Assembly: GCF_030244015.1 (NCBI RefSeq)
Contig: NZ_JASSYX010000003.1
Span: 868,001-932,000 of the forward strand
Source: Pedobacter ginsengisoli
GTDB taxonomy: Bacteria; Bacteroidota; Bacteroidia; Sphingobacteriales; Sphingobacteriaceae
Reading direction: 5' to 3'
DNA: 64,000 nucleotides
Part shown: piece after piece, positions 1 through 8,527 of the stretch
Layout: every line of letters starts with the position of its first letter
Numbering within the stretch: position 1 is the stretch's first letter
Notes under the pieces: generated by a model
Database searches by the model: none
What the model was told of the DNA's origin: nothing
What the model saw: only the letters and a program-made list of their open reading frames with translations
Position numbers and translations under genes: made by a program

Positions 1-887
1 TTTCTGGACTTAAGGTCATCTCCCTTAATGATCAGCGGTACTTTATACACTTTTTTTAACTGGGCAGCGACCTGTTCAAAAGGCATCGCCCGGAATGTAA
101 ATTTCTTATCTGCCCAGGCTTTATAATTAGGATCGGTATTGTTCATCCTGCTCAGTTGCTCAGTCTCCGAATTATAAACGCCAAGCATACCCGGGCTCAG
201 CAATACCTGCTCAGCGGCAGTGCTGAGCTTCATAGCCACCTTTCCTTCTTCGACGATTACCGAAGACTGAGTTTCGTTTTTGATCACATTGAAACTGGTA
301 CCGATATCCCTGGCCTCAACATCTCCAAGATCTATCCAAAACTGGCTGCCGCTGTGCCTGGTCACCCTGATGAAAACCTCACCCTGCTCCAGTACCAGTT
401 TGCGGTCAGTGTTAAAATTCTCTTTATCGTATTTTATGATGGTTCCCGCATTCAGGCTCAGTTCAGTTCCATCGGGCAGTATCACCCGGGAAACCACATC
501 GCTTTGTGTGGTGCTTACTACTACATATTTACTGCCGGACATAAAATAATAACCTATTGAAATGATCACCAGCACCGCAGCAGCTACCCTATACCATAAA
601 CCTGTACTGCCCTTATGTTTTGGTTCCTTCAGCACTTCCGTATCTGCCTGTGACTCCAGTTTATTGTTCAGTGTATTCCAGGAAAGCTGCGGATCGAATC
701 CATTTTTATGGTACAGCTTCTCGATGTTCAGTTGTACCTCAGCAAAATCCTGATAAAGTTTTTCATTGTTTTCTGTCGCTTTTCTCCATTCCTCCAATAA
801 CTGTTTATCAGTGTCAGAAATGGTTTGTTCCAGATCATCTATGATCAGGGAATAAATCAATTCTTCGTTTGTTCCGGATTTTTCCAT
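1..887 (-). CDS. FecR-family anti-sigma factor, partial
   Basis: FecR-type regulator that holds an ECF sigma factor at the inner membrane and receives a signal from an outer-membrane receptor. The ATG is at 887 and 295 codons are visible; the C-terminus lies beyond the left edge. Residues 1-90 form a charged cytoplasmic sigma-binding part. Residues 98-116 are one membrane helix. The periplasmic part follows with FecR-type segments (GTELSLNAGTIIKYD, then FNVIKNETQSSVIVEEGKVA). The last visible residues (KKFTFRAMPFEQVAAQLKKV) are typical of the C-terminal DUF4974 region. It starts 11 bp after the sigma gene stop, so the pair is surely cotranscribed. A SusC/SusD-type receptor pair would normally follow downstream, outside the window. 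Confidence 0.93.
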   Translation of the reverse strand, partial: MEKSGTNEELIYSLIIDDLEQTISDTDKQLLEEWRKATENNEKLYQDFAEVQLNIEKLYHKNGFDPQLSWNTLNNKLESQADTEVLKEPKHKGSTGLWYRVAAAVLVIISIGYYFMSGSKYVVVSTTQSDVVSRVILPDGTELSLNAGTIIKYDKENFNTDRKLVLEQGEVFIRVTRHSGSQFWIDLGDVEARDIGTSFNVIKNETQSSVIVEEGKVAMKLSTAAEQVLLSPGMLGVYNSETEQLSRMNNTDPNYKAWADKKFTFRAMPFEQVAAQLKKVYKVPLIIKGDDLKSR

Positions 888-898
888 AATGGTAATGG

Positions 899-1522
899 TT
901 AGAGGGCGTTAAGGGTGAAAAGGATGAATAACTGTATGATTACTTTTTTGTTGTTCTCTAAATGTTCTCTGAGCTTCTGGAAGCCATATGTTAAATGATT
1001 CTTTACTGTTTTGATCGAAATATTCATCTGCCCGGCTATCTCCTTCTGTTTCAGCTTACCAAACCGGCTAAGGTACATCACCTGCCTGCACCTTTCGGGC
1101 AATAGCGCAAGGGCCTCTTCCAGTCCTTTCAGCATCGCTTCTTCGGCATCCTTACGGACTTCATCGTCATCACCAAGCTCTCCCGGGTGCACAGAAAGGT
1201 ATTTCGCACGCTGCTGCGCATCGATCTTTTCCTTTTTGATGAGGTTTAGCGAGGAGTTCACTACCGATCTGAACAAATAACTTTTCATAGAGTACTGAAT
1301 ATTTAACTGATCTGCCTTATTCCATATGGTGATAAAAACATCATGCACTATTTCTTCTGCAGCCTGGGCCTGTCCGGCATATCTGTAAGCTACGGCAAAC
1401 AGCTGCTTGTAATATTTTTTATAGAACAGTTCAAAAACCTTTTTATCGCGACCTATGATCGCGTGCAAAAGGCCTCTGTCCTCTTCTGTTAACTGTATCT
1501 GCTGCGCTATCGTTTCTTCCAC
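899..1522 (-). CDS. ECF RNA polymerase sigma factor
   Basis: ECF sigma-70 factor of the Bacteroides-expansion type, 207 residues. Region 2 spans roughly residues 30-98 (FELFYKKYYKQLFAVAYRYA, then AEEIVHDVFITIWNK). Region 4 spans roughly 130-192 with the helix-turn-helix KQKEIAGQMNISIKTVKNHL. The start is a GTG at 1520-1522, because no ATG precedes region 2 in this frame. The gene follows the lipoprotein gene by 1 bp and precedes fecR by 11 bp, so the three form an operon. It should direct RNA polymerase to the promoter of a receptor locus when FecR releases it; the target is not identifiable here. Confidence 0.93.
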   Translation of the reverse strand: MEETIAQQIQLTEEDRGLLHAIIGRDKKVFELFYKKYYKQLFAVAYRYAGQAQAAEEIVHDVFITIWNKADQLNIQYSMKSYLFRSVVNSSLNLIKKEKIDAQQRAKYLSVHPGELGDDDEVRKDAEEAMLKGLEEALALLPERCRQVMYLSRFGKLKQKEIAGQMNISIKTVKNHLTYGFQKLREHLENNKKVIIQLFILFTLNAL

Positions 1523-1523
1523 A

Positions 1524-2006
1524 CTATTTCTGCTTTAAGATAAGGACTCCCGATATCTCCGGACTCATGCTTATGGTACTTACCGCAACAAACCACTGTC
1601 CTTTCAGGAGATTTCGCTCCTGAAGCGGACTCAATGTCAATGATCCGGCAATCGGCTTATCTAATGCCGGAGACTCTTTTTCCCGGCTGTACAGTTCCTT
1701 TATAAAAGAACCCACCGACCCTTTAGCTCCGCTGCGCAGGGTGATCATCTGAGGGACTATGTTTTTGTATTCCAGAGAATAACTCAACGACTTTGATCCC
1801 TCCATATAATAACCTGTCAAAACTGCTGTACCTTCAGAATTACTGTTTGTCCCCTTTTTATCTATCCTCGCGATCACAATATATTCTCTTACAGGAGGTT
1901 TTATCCGGGCTTCCCCGGCAACTGTGTCCTTTTTACAGGCAAAGCAGCACAAGACAGACAAAACCACAATTTGCAGTGCAAATCCCTTAGCTATACGGTT
2001 ACTCAT
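1524..2006 (-). CDS. Hypothetical secreted lipoprotein-like protein
   Basis: A 160-residue protein I cannot assign to a named family. The N-terminus is a signal sequence with a hydrophobic core (LQIVVLSVLCCFAC) ending at Cys24 followed by KK. This fits a lipoprotein, although the residue at -3 of the presumed lipobox is Cys rather than Leu. The body is a small, mostly beta-like domain. Its stop lies 1 bp before the GTG of the sigma gene, so the two are translationally close and probably functionally linked. A perfect inverted repeat sits directly in front of the ATG (2007-2039) and may control expression of the whole trio. It could be an accessory to the FecR/sigma signalling pair; that is inference from context only. 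Confidence 0.7.
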   Translation of the reverse strand: MSNRIAKGFALQIVVLSVLCCFACKKDTVAGEARIKPPVREYIVIARIDKKGTNSNSEGTAVLTGYYMEGSKSLSYSLEYKNIVPQMITLRSGAKGSVGSFIKELYSREKESPALDKPIAGSLTLSPLQERNLLKGQWFVAVSTISMSPEISGVLILKQK

Positions 2007-2039
2007 TTTAGTATTTTAACGAGAAGCTAAAATACTAAA
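2007..2039. repeat. Perfect 12-bp inverted repeat before the lipoprotein/sigma operon
   Basis: TTTAGTATTTTA (2007-2018) and its exact complement TAAAATACTAAA (2028-2039) are separated by 9 bp and touch the ATG at 2006. In the minus-strand transcript this is an A/U-only hairpin that would cover the translation start region; as DNA it could be an operator. It has no GC stem, so it is not a convincing terminator of the upstream sugar operon. Confidence 0.6.
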
Positions 2040-2062
2040 TTCTAACATATTATCGCCGCCTG

Positions 2063-3148
2063 TTAAAAGGCGTTCATGACATCGATTACCCGGGCAATCT
2101 GCATTGGTGTATGGCAATAGGACACCGGCAGGCTCAAAGTAGTCTGATGTATGGCTTCTGATATTGGATAGGCCCCTTTTAGCCTGGTCTTTAATGCTTG
2201 TTGATGATGCGGAGGAACCGGATAATGGATCTCCGTTTTTATATTATTTTTCAGCAAATAATCTCTCAGTCTGTCCCTTTCCCGATGTCTTACTGTGTAA
2301 ATGTGGTATACATCTTCATAATCGGGATGTATAACCGGCTTGATAAAATCATCTTTTAATCCTTCCTGATAGAGTTTGGCCAGTTTCTGTTTGTGGGCAT
2401 TGATCTGATCCAAAAATTCCAGCTTAAGGGAAAGAAAGCCAGCCTGGATTTCGTCCAGTCTCGAATTGACGCCGATATAATTGTTATAATACTTTTCATG
2501 GCAGCCATAATTGCGCATGGCTTTTATTTTCGCGATCATTCCCGGTTCCGAAGCGATCAGTGCACCTCCGTCGCCCAGTGCGCCAAGGTTTTTCGTCGGA
2601 TAAAAACTAAATGCTCCAAAATCGCCAAATGTACCCGTCTTTTTTCCCCTGAAACTTGCTCCGTGAGCTTGTGCACAGTCTTCGATCACCCGCAGTCCGT
2701 TGAGGTCAGCGATTTGCATAACCGCAGCCATGTCACAGGATTTGCCGTACAGGTGAACAACCATGACCGCTTTGGTTTTTGATGTTACCGCCGCCTCAAT
2801 TTTTAAGGGATCAATATTATAAGTATGGATATCCGGCTCTACAAGAACGGGCACCAGTCCGTTATTGTAGATCGCAAGAATTGTAGCGATATAGGTATTG
2901 GACGGCACGATAACCTCTGAGCCTTCCGGAAAATCAAAATATTTCAGCGCAAGCACCAGGGCATCGAGACCGGAAGCAAGACCGGCACAATATTTCCCCC
3001 CGCAATAAGCAGCAAACTCCGTTTCAAAAGTACTTACTTTGTCGCCAAGTACAAACCAGCCCTTATCCAGGCTATCTGAAAAACTTTCCTTATAGCCCTC
3101 CATAAATTGCTGGTTCAGCAGAAACAGATTCTCATACTCTATCATCAT
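2063..3148 (-). CDS. DegT/DnrJ/EryC1-family sugar aminotransferase
   Basis: PLP-dependent sugar-nucleotide transaminase, 361 residues, the family's usual length. Fold-type I landmarks are visible: SGLDAL near residue 60, EDCAQAHGA at 156-164 with the PLP-ring Asp157, and FYPTKNLGALGDGG with the Schiff-base Lys186. It begins directly after the stop of a QdtA/FdtA-type 3,4-ketoisomerase. In known pathways that pairing makes dTDP-3-amino-3,6-dideoxyhexose (Quip3N or Fucp3N), with the DegT enzyme transferring the amino group to C3 (QdtB/FdtB). Which of the two sugars is made cannot be told from sequence alone. It is the last gene of a four-gene minus-strand operon with a glycosyltransferase and a methyltransferase. 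Confidence 0.93.
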   Translation of the reverse strand: MMIEYENLFLLNQQFMEGYKESFSDSLDKGWFVLGDKVSTFETEFAAYCGGKYCAGLASGLDALVLALKYFDFPEGSEVIVPSNTYIATILAIYNNGLVPVLVEPDIHTYNIDPLKIEAAVTSKTKAVMVVHLYGKSCDMAAVMQIADLNGLRVIEDCAQAHGASFRGKKTGTFGDFGAFSFYPTKNLGALGDGGALIASEPGMIAKIKAMRNYGCHEKYYNNYIGVNSRLDEIQAGFLSLKLEFLDQINAHKQKLAKLYQEGLKDDFIKPVIHPDYEDVYHIYTVRHRERDRLRDYLLKNNIKTEIHYPVPPHHQQALKTRLKGAYPISEAIHQTTLSLPVSYCHTPMQIARVIDVMNAF

Positions 3149-3535
3149 TTATACTGCTACATTTAAACGCATAGGATACGGGGTGTGTATATAATCTTTG
3201 GCATCAAAGTATGCTGAAGCAAGCACCATCAAAATAGCGTCTTCACTAAAGCTGTGCATGGTATGCCAGTCTTCCGGATTAATAATCAGACATTTGTCCG
3301 GAGAGTCCAGTACAAAACTAGATTCGCCGTGACCATTATTGTTATAAATAACACAATGTCCCCGGATACAAATAGCCGCCTGAATGGTCTCCACATGTCT
3401 GTGGCCACCCCTTTCACTTTCATCCACACCATAGATATAAAATATCCTTTTGATGTCAAAAGGCACTACCTTTTCAATAACTGTCAGGTTGCCGCGGGGA
3501 TCAGTAAATGTTTTCAGGTTAATTAAGGAAGCCAT
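3149..3535 (-). CDS. QdtA/FdtA-type sugar 3,4-ketoisomerase (cupin)
   Basis: Small cupin enzyme of the WxcM-like/FdtA/QdtA family, 128 residues, full length. It isomerises dTDP-4-keto-6-deoxyglucose to the 3-keto sugar that the neighbouring transaminase then aminates. The opening FTDPRGNLTVIEKVVPFDIK and the motif RGGHRHVETIQAAICIRG are typical; the two histidines in GGHRH are the family's conserved active-site residues. Late residues NPEDWHTMHSF complete the cupin barrel. The start overlaps the last 17 bp of the upstream glycosyltransferase gene, and its stop abuts the ATG of the transaminase, so translation is probably coupled. No acetyltransferase for a final N-acetylation is present in this window. 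Confidence 0.92.
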   Translation of the reverse strand: MASLINLKTFTDPRGNLTVIEKVVPFDIKRIFYIYGVDESERGGHRHVETIQAAICIRGHCVIYNNNGHGESSFVLDSPDKCLIINPEDWHTMHSFSEDAILMVLASAYFDAKDYIHTPYPMRLNVAV

Positions 3536-4526
3536 AGATCAGTGCGTTTTTCTTGTAAAAGTTTTTATAATACCCACGTAAGAAGAATAAGATCGTGCGG
3601 CCTGGAACTGCCTTTATCCATTGAATGTCATTGGTGAGTTCATAAGAGGGCCCGTGCTGGTTTACCATATTGATCACCTGTTCGGCCTTCGAAAGTGCAT
3701 CAATGTATGGCCTGTAAATGTGTTTGACCGGGTTCCTTGCAAGGGTGTAATTTTTATCGGATAAGCTATAGCTGTTATCGAGCGTATAGTGAAATCCGTG
3801 ATAATGAAAAAAAACAAGGTCAAACGAATTGCCACTTGCCAGATCTTTCCCCTTCACTGATTCGCCGCTGTTCTTAAAAGTATACTGCTGAACATTCCAG
3901 GGGGCAACGCCACCCCCCAGATGTTTCAGCACATGAACAGTATTGAACCTGTTATGCCAATCGTCAAGATATTTCTGATCTCCAAATTTTCCGTCCTCGA
4001 ACTGGTTAAAGCACCATTCTATGCACCTGTCTATCCACCAGTTGAGTACTTCAAGCCCCCCGGCCGTGTTCTTGAATGTCATGAACTGCACACAGTAGAT
4101 GCCGCTGCTGGCAGACTGATCATACCTTTCGGTAAACCGGTGCTCTGTGATGAGCACGGACTTCCCGCCCATTTCATCGATCAGCACCGCCGGATCGCTA
4201 AAAAACATCAGATCTGCATCTACATAAGTACAATGGTCCAGATCGTACGTTTCCAGACAGTACTTAATGGTTGAAGAGGCACAGGTCCAGCAATATTCAC
4301 CCGGCGTCCGTTCAGATTTTATGGCCAGAAGCCGGTCGTTTTCAAACTGTTTCAGACTGATGATGGTGGCATAAGGCAGTCTGAGCCTGCTCAGGACATC
4401 AAAACAATGTTTGTCAAATGCAATGATATACAGGTGGAAAGCACCGCATTTTTCTTCCAGGGAATGGTACATGGCCAACCCCCTCGACAGGTACATCGTG
4501 TTGAATAAGGTGCAGAATTTAAGCAT
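3519..4526 (-). CDS. Putative glycosyltransferase
   Basis: A 335-residue GT-A-like glycosyltransferase, probably cytoplasmic or membrane-associated, that would add a sugar from a nucleotide donor. The N-terminus (KFCTLFNTMYLSRGLAMYHS) resembles enzymes that start with a nucleotide-binding strand. TYVDADLMFFSDP at 100-112 contains the DxD metal-binding motif (Asp103-Ala-Asp105). The overall pattern is similar to GT8-like bacterial enzymes, but the donor and acceptor are unknown. It overlaps the methyltransferase gene by 8 bp upstream and the ketoisomerase gene by 17 bp downstream. The overlap chain suggests one transcript that makes and transfers a modified amino sugar to a surface glycan. Confidence 0.82.
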   Translation of the reverse strand: MLKFCTLFNTMYLSRGLAMYHSLEEKCGAFHLYIIAFDKHCFDVLSRLRLPYATIISLKQFENDRLLAIKSERTPGEYCWTCASSTIKYCLETYDLDHCTYVDADLMFFSDPAVLIDEMGGKSVLITEHRFTERYDQSASSGIYCVQFMTFKNTAGGLEVLNWWIDRCIEWCFNQFEDGKFGDQKYLDDWHNRFNTVHVLKHLGGGVAPWNVQQYTFKNSGESVKGKDLASGNSFDLVFFHYHGFHYTLDNSYSLSDKNYTLARNPVKHIYRPYIDALSKAEQVINMVNQHGPSYELTNDIQWIKAVPGRTILFFLRGYYKNFYKKNALIYGFLN

Positions 4527-5325
4527 ACTTCGATGAATTGATTAAGTAAAACCCTTTATTGGTTCCCTGGGGCCTGTCGTCTATAAACATTATAGCTTCG
4601 CCTTCTACATAAGAAGGAAATTCTGCCACTACCTTATAGCGATCAGAGAAATGACTCAAAAAAAACTCTTTATGAAAAAACCAGGCAGGATAGGATGCCG
4701 GGTATATTTCAGGCGGGGCAACCTGCAAGGTAAGCCTGTCATTTGTCGCATTGTTAAAAGCCGTCCTGTCAAACAGGATAAAATCAAAATTATATCCGGC
4801 GAGTTTCTCCAGAAAAACATGCGGCTCTTTTAAGTATTGAACGGAACTTGAAAGCAAAATAAAATCTATTTTTTTCCCGGCGAGGCAACTGTCTATGGAA
4901 CTGTAGAATTTCAATGTATCATCCTCAAAATTTGCCTTCCCGCAAGCCACATAGTGGTCTTGCTCAACAATGTTCCAGCTTGCAAAGGTTTTGTCCGGCA
5001 AAAGATCCCTGATCTGGTAATAGGTACTGCCAAGTGAGCCCCCAAAATCAAGCACGTTTAATGGGCTCTTTTTTAAAGCAGCACTAAGCATCAAAAAGGA
5101 GGTTAACGCATAAGGGATTTCCTTTTGGTCGAAAATAACCGAATCACGCTCATAAACTGCTTCGCCGCTCTTCACTTTCAGTAGCGCATCGGTTGTTCTT
5201 TCCAAAATAATATGTTTATCATAGCCTCCTGCTTCAGCGCTTGCCTTTGCCCATGAGGTATAATCTCCAAACCACCCATATTTATCCTTTGGTATTCTTT
5301 TAGACGAGCGCAGGTTTTTAAACAT
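4519..5325 (-). CDS. TIGR04325-family putative methyltransferase
   Basis: A 268-residue protein of the TIGR04325 putative methyltransferase family often found in surface-polysaccharide loci. The start region contains GWFGDYTSWAKASAEAGGYD, a family hallmark. LNVLDFGGSLGSTYYQIRDL at 89-108 is the SAM-binding motif I. A later FILLSSSVQYLKEP matches the motif IV strand region of class I methyltransferases. It is the first gene of the minus-strand glycan operon; the 365 bp upstream hold a repeat/hairpin and the divergent miaB promoter. The substrate is not known; methylation of the sugar or glycan terminus is the likely role. Confidence 0.88.
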   Translation of the reverse strand: MFKNLRSSKRIPKDKYGWFGDYTSWAKASAEAGGYDKHIILERTTDALLKVKSGEAVYERDSVIFDQKEIPYALTSFLMLSAALKKSPLNVLDFGGSLGSTYYQIRDLLPDKTFASWNIVEQDHYVACGKANFEDDTLKFYSSIDSCLAGKKIDFILLSSSVQYLKEPHVFLEKLAGYNFDFILFDRTAFNNATNDRLTLQVAPPEIYPASYPAWFFHKEFFLSHFSDRYKVVAEFPSYVEGEAIMFIDDRPQGTNKGFYLINSSKYA

Positions 5326-5465
5326 ATATTATTTTCAGTTCACTGCATACAGGACAAGGGGGAGCTCAGAAAGTCCTATACAATTCTAAGTTTTTTGTAA
5401 AATAACGAAGGCGTTTAACCCTCTGGCCGCTCAGGTCTTGATATCGCTGGTACATGTGTTCACAC

Positions 5466-5539
5466 TGAGTACGCCATGAGTACGGGGTGAGTACGCCCTG
5501 AGTACGCCTTTTCCTTAGAAAAAGGGCGTACTCAGGGCG
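5466..5539. repeat. Four-copy 11-bp tandem repeat ending in a 15-bp perfect hairpin
   Basis: Units starting TGAGTACG begin at 5466, 5477, 5488 and 5499, exactly 11 bp apart: TGAGTACGCCA, TGAGTACGGGG, TGAGTACGCCC, TGAGTACGCCT. An inverted copy follows. CGCCCTGAGTACGCC (5494-5508) pairs perfectly with 5525-5539, and the stem extends by T/A pairs toward the loop. It lies between divergent genes, so it is not an ordinary terminator. It could be a REP-like element or a protein-binding array. Confidence 0.85.
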
Positions 5540-5632
5540 GATTTATTGCCTGGTCAATGCGTATTCATTTAAATGCATATATTATTCAGGCAACATACGA
5601 ATTGGGCTGCAAGGAACTTGCTTCTCTGCCAA

Positions 5633-5665
5633 TTTGTCATTTATAAATTAATTTTTGTATTTTTG
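5633..5665 (+). promoter_or_regulatory. Bacteroidota-type promoter of miaB
   Basis: TTTG at 5633-5636 and TATTTTTG at 5658-5665 (TAnnTTTG) are separated by 21 bp. This matches the known Bacteroidota -33/-7 pattern. Transcription would start near 5671, about 20 bp before the miaB ATG. Confidence 0.6.
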
Positions 5666-5690
5666 AAGCCCCAATTACTAGGTAACCGTT

Positions 5691-7226
5691 ATGATTGATT
5701 TACAGCTGACAGACAAGACACATGATGAAGCACGCCAGGGAGAGGCACTGATCGTTGAAACTCCTATGGTACGGAATGGCCGTAAACTATATATTGAAAG
5801 TTATGGCTGCCAGATGAACTTTGCTGACAGTGAGATTGTCGCATCCATTTTATTTGACCAGGGATTTGAGACCACCGGCGACTATAAAGAGGCTGATGTA
5901 GTATTCATAAACACCTGTTCGATCAGGGAAAATGCAGAGCAGCGCGTACGCAACCGGCTATCGCAGTTTGGCGTAGAGAAACGCAGAAACCCTAGCCTGA
6001 TCGTGGGCGTACTCGGCTGCATGGCCGAGCGTCTCAAATCTAAATTCCTGGAAGAAGAAAAATTGGTGGATGTAGTGGTAGGCCCTGACGCCTACCGGGA
6101 ATTGCCCCAATTGCTGGCCGAGGTAGAAAGCGGACAAAAAGCGATCAATGTACTGCTTTCACGCGAGGAAACCTATGCAGACATCAGCCCGGTACGTCTG
6201 AACGGCAATGGGATTACTGCATTTATCTCTATCATGCGGGGCTGTGACAACATGTGCTCTTTCTGCGTGGTGCCTTTTACCAGGGGCAGAGAAAGAAGCC
6301 GTGATCCGCATTCTATTTTAGCAGAGGCAAGGCATCTGTTTGAAATGGGTTACCGGGAAATCACTTTACTGGGTCAGAATGTTGATTCTTACCAGTGGAG
6401 CCAGCCGAAAGCCGAAAAGTCTGCAAACAATGACTTAGCTGATGACCTGAATACCTTAACCGGTGATGCCTTACTGGATGCTTTAAGCCGGGAAAGCGAA
6501 TTACCGGCGCATCGTTTAAAAGCCGGGCTGGGCAACGCAGGTGTAAATTTTGCACAGCTACTGGCTATGGTTGCCGAAATTAATCCTGATTTAAGGGTAC
6601 GCTTTTCTACTTCACATCCGAAAGACATTACAGATGAAGTATTGTATACCATCAAAAAATACGATAACATTTGCAATTATATACACCTGCCGGTACAATC
6701 AGGAAACTCCAGGATTCTGGCGTTGATGAACCGCACCTATACCCGTGAGTGGTATATGAACAGGATTGATGCCATCCGGCGCATTATTCCCGGCTGTGCC
6801 ATTTCCGCGGATATCATTGCAGGATTTTGTACCGAAACCGAAGAAGAGCATCAGGATACCCTGAGCATTATGGATTACGCCAGATATAATTTTGCTTATA
6901 CTTTCTCTTATTCGGAGCGTCCTGGAACACTGGCTGCGCGCAAATATAAAGATGATGTCCCCGAAGAGGTTAAGGCCCGTCGTTTAGCTGAGATCTTTAA
7001 GAAACAACAGGAAGATTCTCTTGCCTGCCTGCAAGAATTTGTTGGGAAAACCGTTAAAGTTCTGATTGAAGGTTTTTCCAAAAAGTCAGACCAGGAATAC
7101 AGGGGGCGTAATGATGAAAATGCGATGGTAATATTCCCCGTTACAGATTTTGTAAAACCAGGGGATTACGCAAATGTTTATGTAGAACGGTGTACATCGG
7201 CAACGCTGATCGGAAGAGTTGTTTAA
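5691..7226 (+). CDS. miaB: tRNA-2-methylthio-N6-dimethylallyladenosine synthase MiaB
   Basis: Radical-SAM methylthiotransferase that converts i6A37 to ms2i6A37 in tRNAs reading UNN codons; cytoplasmic, two 4Fe-4S clusters. The N-terminal UPF0004 domain has cysteines 40 (ESYGCQMN), 76 (NTCSIRENA) and 110 (GVLGCMAE). The radical-SAM motif CDNMCSFC gives Cys185, 189 and 192, followed by [12 protein letters not shown]. The C-terminal TRAM region ends in [16 protein letters not shown]. At 511 residues it is about 60 longer than typical MiaB. The extra length includes an insert of about 48 residues (roughly 238-285) after LLGQNVDSY. The gene has its own promoter and stands alone, followed by a sigma-54 activator 71 bp downstream. 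Confidence 0.97.
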   Translation: MIDLQLTDKTHDEARQGEALIVETPMVRNGRKLYIESYGCQMNFADSEIVASILFDQGFETTGDYKEADVVFINTCSIRENAEQRVRNRLSQFGVEKRRNPSLIVGVLGCMAERLKSKFLEEEKLVDVVVGPDAYRELPQLLAEVESGQKAINVLLSREETYADISPVRLNGNGITAFISIMRGCDNMCSFCVVPFTRGRERSRDPHSILAEARHLFEMGYREITLLGQNVDSYQWSQPKAEKSANNDLADDLNTLTGDALLDALSRESELPAHRLKAGLGNAGVNFAQLLAMVAEINPDLRVRFSTSHPKDITDEVLYTIKKYDNICNYIHLPVQSGNSRILALMNRTYTREWYMNRIDAIRRIIPGCAISADIIAGFCTETEEEHQDTLSIMDYARYNFAYTFSYSERPGTLAARKYKDDVPEEVKARRLAEIFKKQQEDSLACLQEFVGKTVKVLIEGFSKKSDQEYRGRNDENAMVIFPVTDFVKPGDYANVYVERCTSATLIGRVV

Positions 7227-7297
7227 GAAATGATTAACCTTTCGTCATTGCTTCGTTGTTTCTCTCCGCAATGGCACAAAATATTAAAGAAGTATAA

Positions 7298-8527
7298 ATG
7301 GATATACAAGATATAAAAAACCGCTTTGGAATAATTGGAGGTTCTCCCCTGCTTAACCGTGCGATAGATATAGCCAGGCAGGTTTCCCCTACAGATATGT
7401 CCGTATTGATTACCGGGGAAAGTGGTAGTGGTAAAGAAGTATTTTCTCACATTATCCACCAGATGAGTGCCCGTAAGCACGGTGCTTTTATTGCGGTGAA
7501 CTGCGGTGCAATACCTGAAGGAACAATTGATTCTGAACTGTTCGGTCACGAAAAAGGCTCTTTTACAGGTGCTCACGAGGCGCGTAAAGGTTATTTCGAG
7601 GTGGCAAACGGGGGAACTATTTTCCTCGATGAAGTTGCGGAATTGCCTTTGGGCACACAGGCACGTTTACTGAGGATACTGGAAAGTGGGGAATACCTGA
7701 GGGTAGGCTCATCCAAAGTCCAGAAAACAGATGTGCGTATTATCGCGGCGACTAACGTAGATGTGTACAACAGGGTAAAATCCGGCAAATTCCGGGAAGA
7801 TCTGTACTACAGGTTAAATACTGTTCCTTTGCGTATTCCTGCCCTGCATGAGCGAAAAGAGGACATCTACCTGCTGTTCAGAAAATTTTCCGCAGATTTT
7901 AGCGACAAATACCGGAGTCCGGGCATACAGCTTGAACCGGATGCCATACAGATCCTGAGCAATTACAGCTGGCCGGGAAATGTGCGTCAGCTGAAAAATA
8001 TAGCCGAGCAGATCTGCGTTTTGGAAAAGGACCGGAACGTGACAGCGGCAGCACTGCTGAACTATATTCCGAATGAAAGCGCCAGCAATCTGCCCATGGC
8101 CATTAGCGGCAGCAAAGAGGACTTTTCAGAGCGCGATATTCTTTATAAGGTACTTTTTGACATGAAAAAGGACATGATGGAATTGAAAAAACTGGTAGCA
8201 GAAATCATTCAGAGCGGCGGAAATACTGCGCATATCATTGAAGATAATCCGCATTACATCAACCAGCTTTACCAGGAAATCGACCAGCCATCAGGCGGTG
8301 AGTTGTCGGCCTTTACCATAAAAAAACCGATCCAGAATAATCCTGTCGATTATAATTACACGCACGAGGCCGAGGAGATTGAAGAATCTTTATCTTTGGT
8401 GGACAAGGAATCTGATCTGATCAAAAAGGCCCTGAAAAAACACAAGGGCAAGCGTAAATTTGCTGCGCAGGAACTGGGAATCTCGGAAAGAACGCTCTAC
8501 AGAAAGATCAAAGAACTGAACTTATAA
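7298..8527 (+). CDS. Sigma-54-dependent transcriptional activator
   Basis: AAA+ enhancer-binding protein that remodels sigma-54 RNA polymerase, 409 residues. Walker A is GESGSGKE at 40-47. The sigma-54 contact loop reads GSFTGA at 87-92, a common variant of GAFTGA. Walker B is GGTIFLDE at 105-112. A Fis-type helix-turn-helix closes the protein (FAAQELGISERTLYRKIKEL). There is no N-terminal receiver, GAF or PAS domain, so the central domain starts almost at residue 1. A partner protein may supply the signal, or the protein may be constitutively active. The stop codon shares its last base with the ATG of the next gene, lptE, so the two are translationally coupled. Targets are unknown. Confidence 0.95.
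   Translation: MDIQDIKNRFGIIGGSPLLNRAIDIARQVSPTDMSVLITGESGSGKEVFSHIIHQMSARKHGAFIAVNCGAIPEGTIDSELFGHEKGSFTGAHEARKGYFEVANGGTIFLDEVAELPLGTQARLLRILESGEYLRVGSSKVQKTDVRIIAATNVDVYNRVKSGKFREDLYYRLNTVPLRIPALHERKEDIYLLFRKFSADFSDKYRSPGIQLEPDAIQILSNYSWPGNVRQLKNIAEQICVLEKDRNVTAAALLNYIPNESASNLPMAISGSKEDFSERDILYKVLFDMKKDMMELKKLVAEIIQSGGNTAHIIEDNPHYINQLYQEIDQPSGGELSAFTIKKPIQNNPVDYNYTHEAEEIEESLSLVDKESDLIKKALKKHKGKRKFAAQELGISERTLYRKIKELNL

Larger units (their letters stand above)
5326..5690. other. Divergent intergenic region, glycan operon / miaB
   Basis: No gene is visible. The stretch contains an 11-bp tandem repeat with a strong hairpin (5466-5539) and the likely miaB promoter (5633-5665). The rest is AT-rich and shows nothing I recognise. 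Confidence 0.7.
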
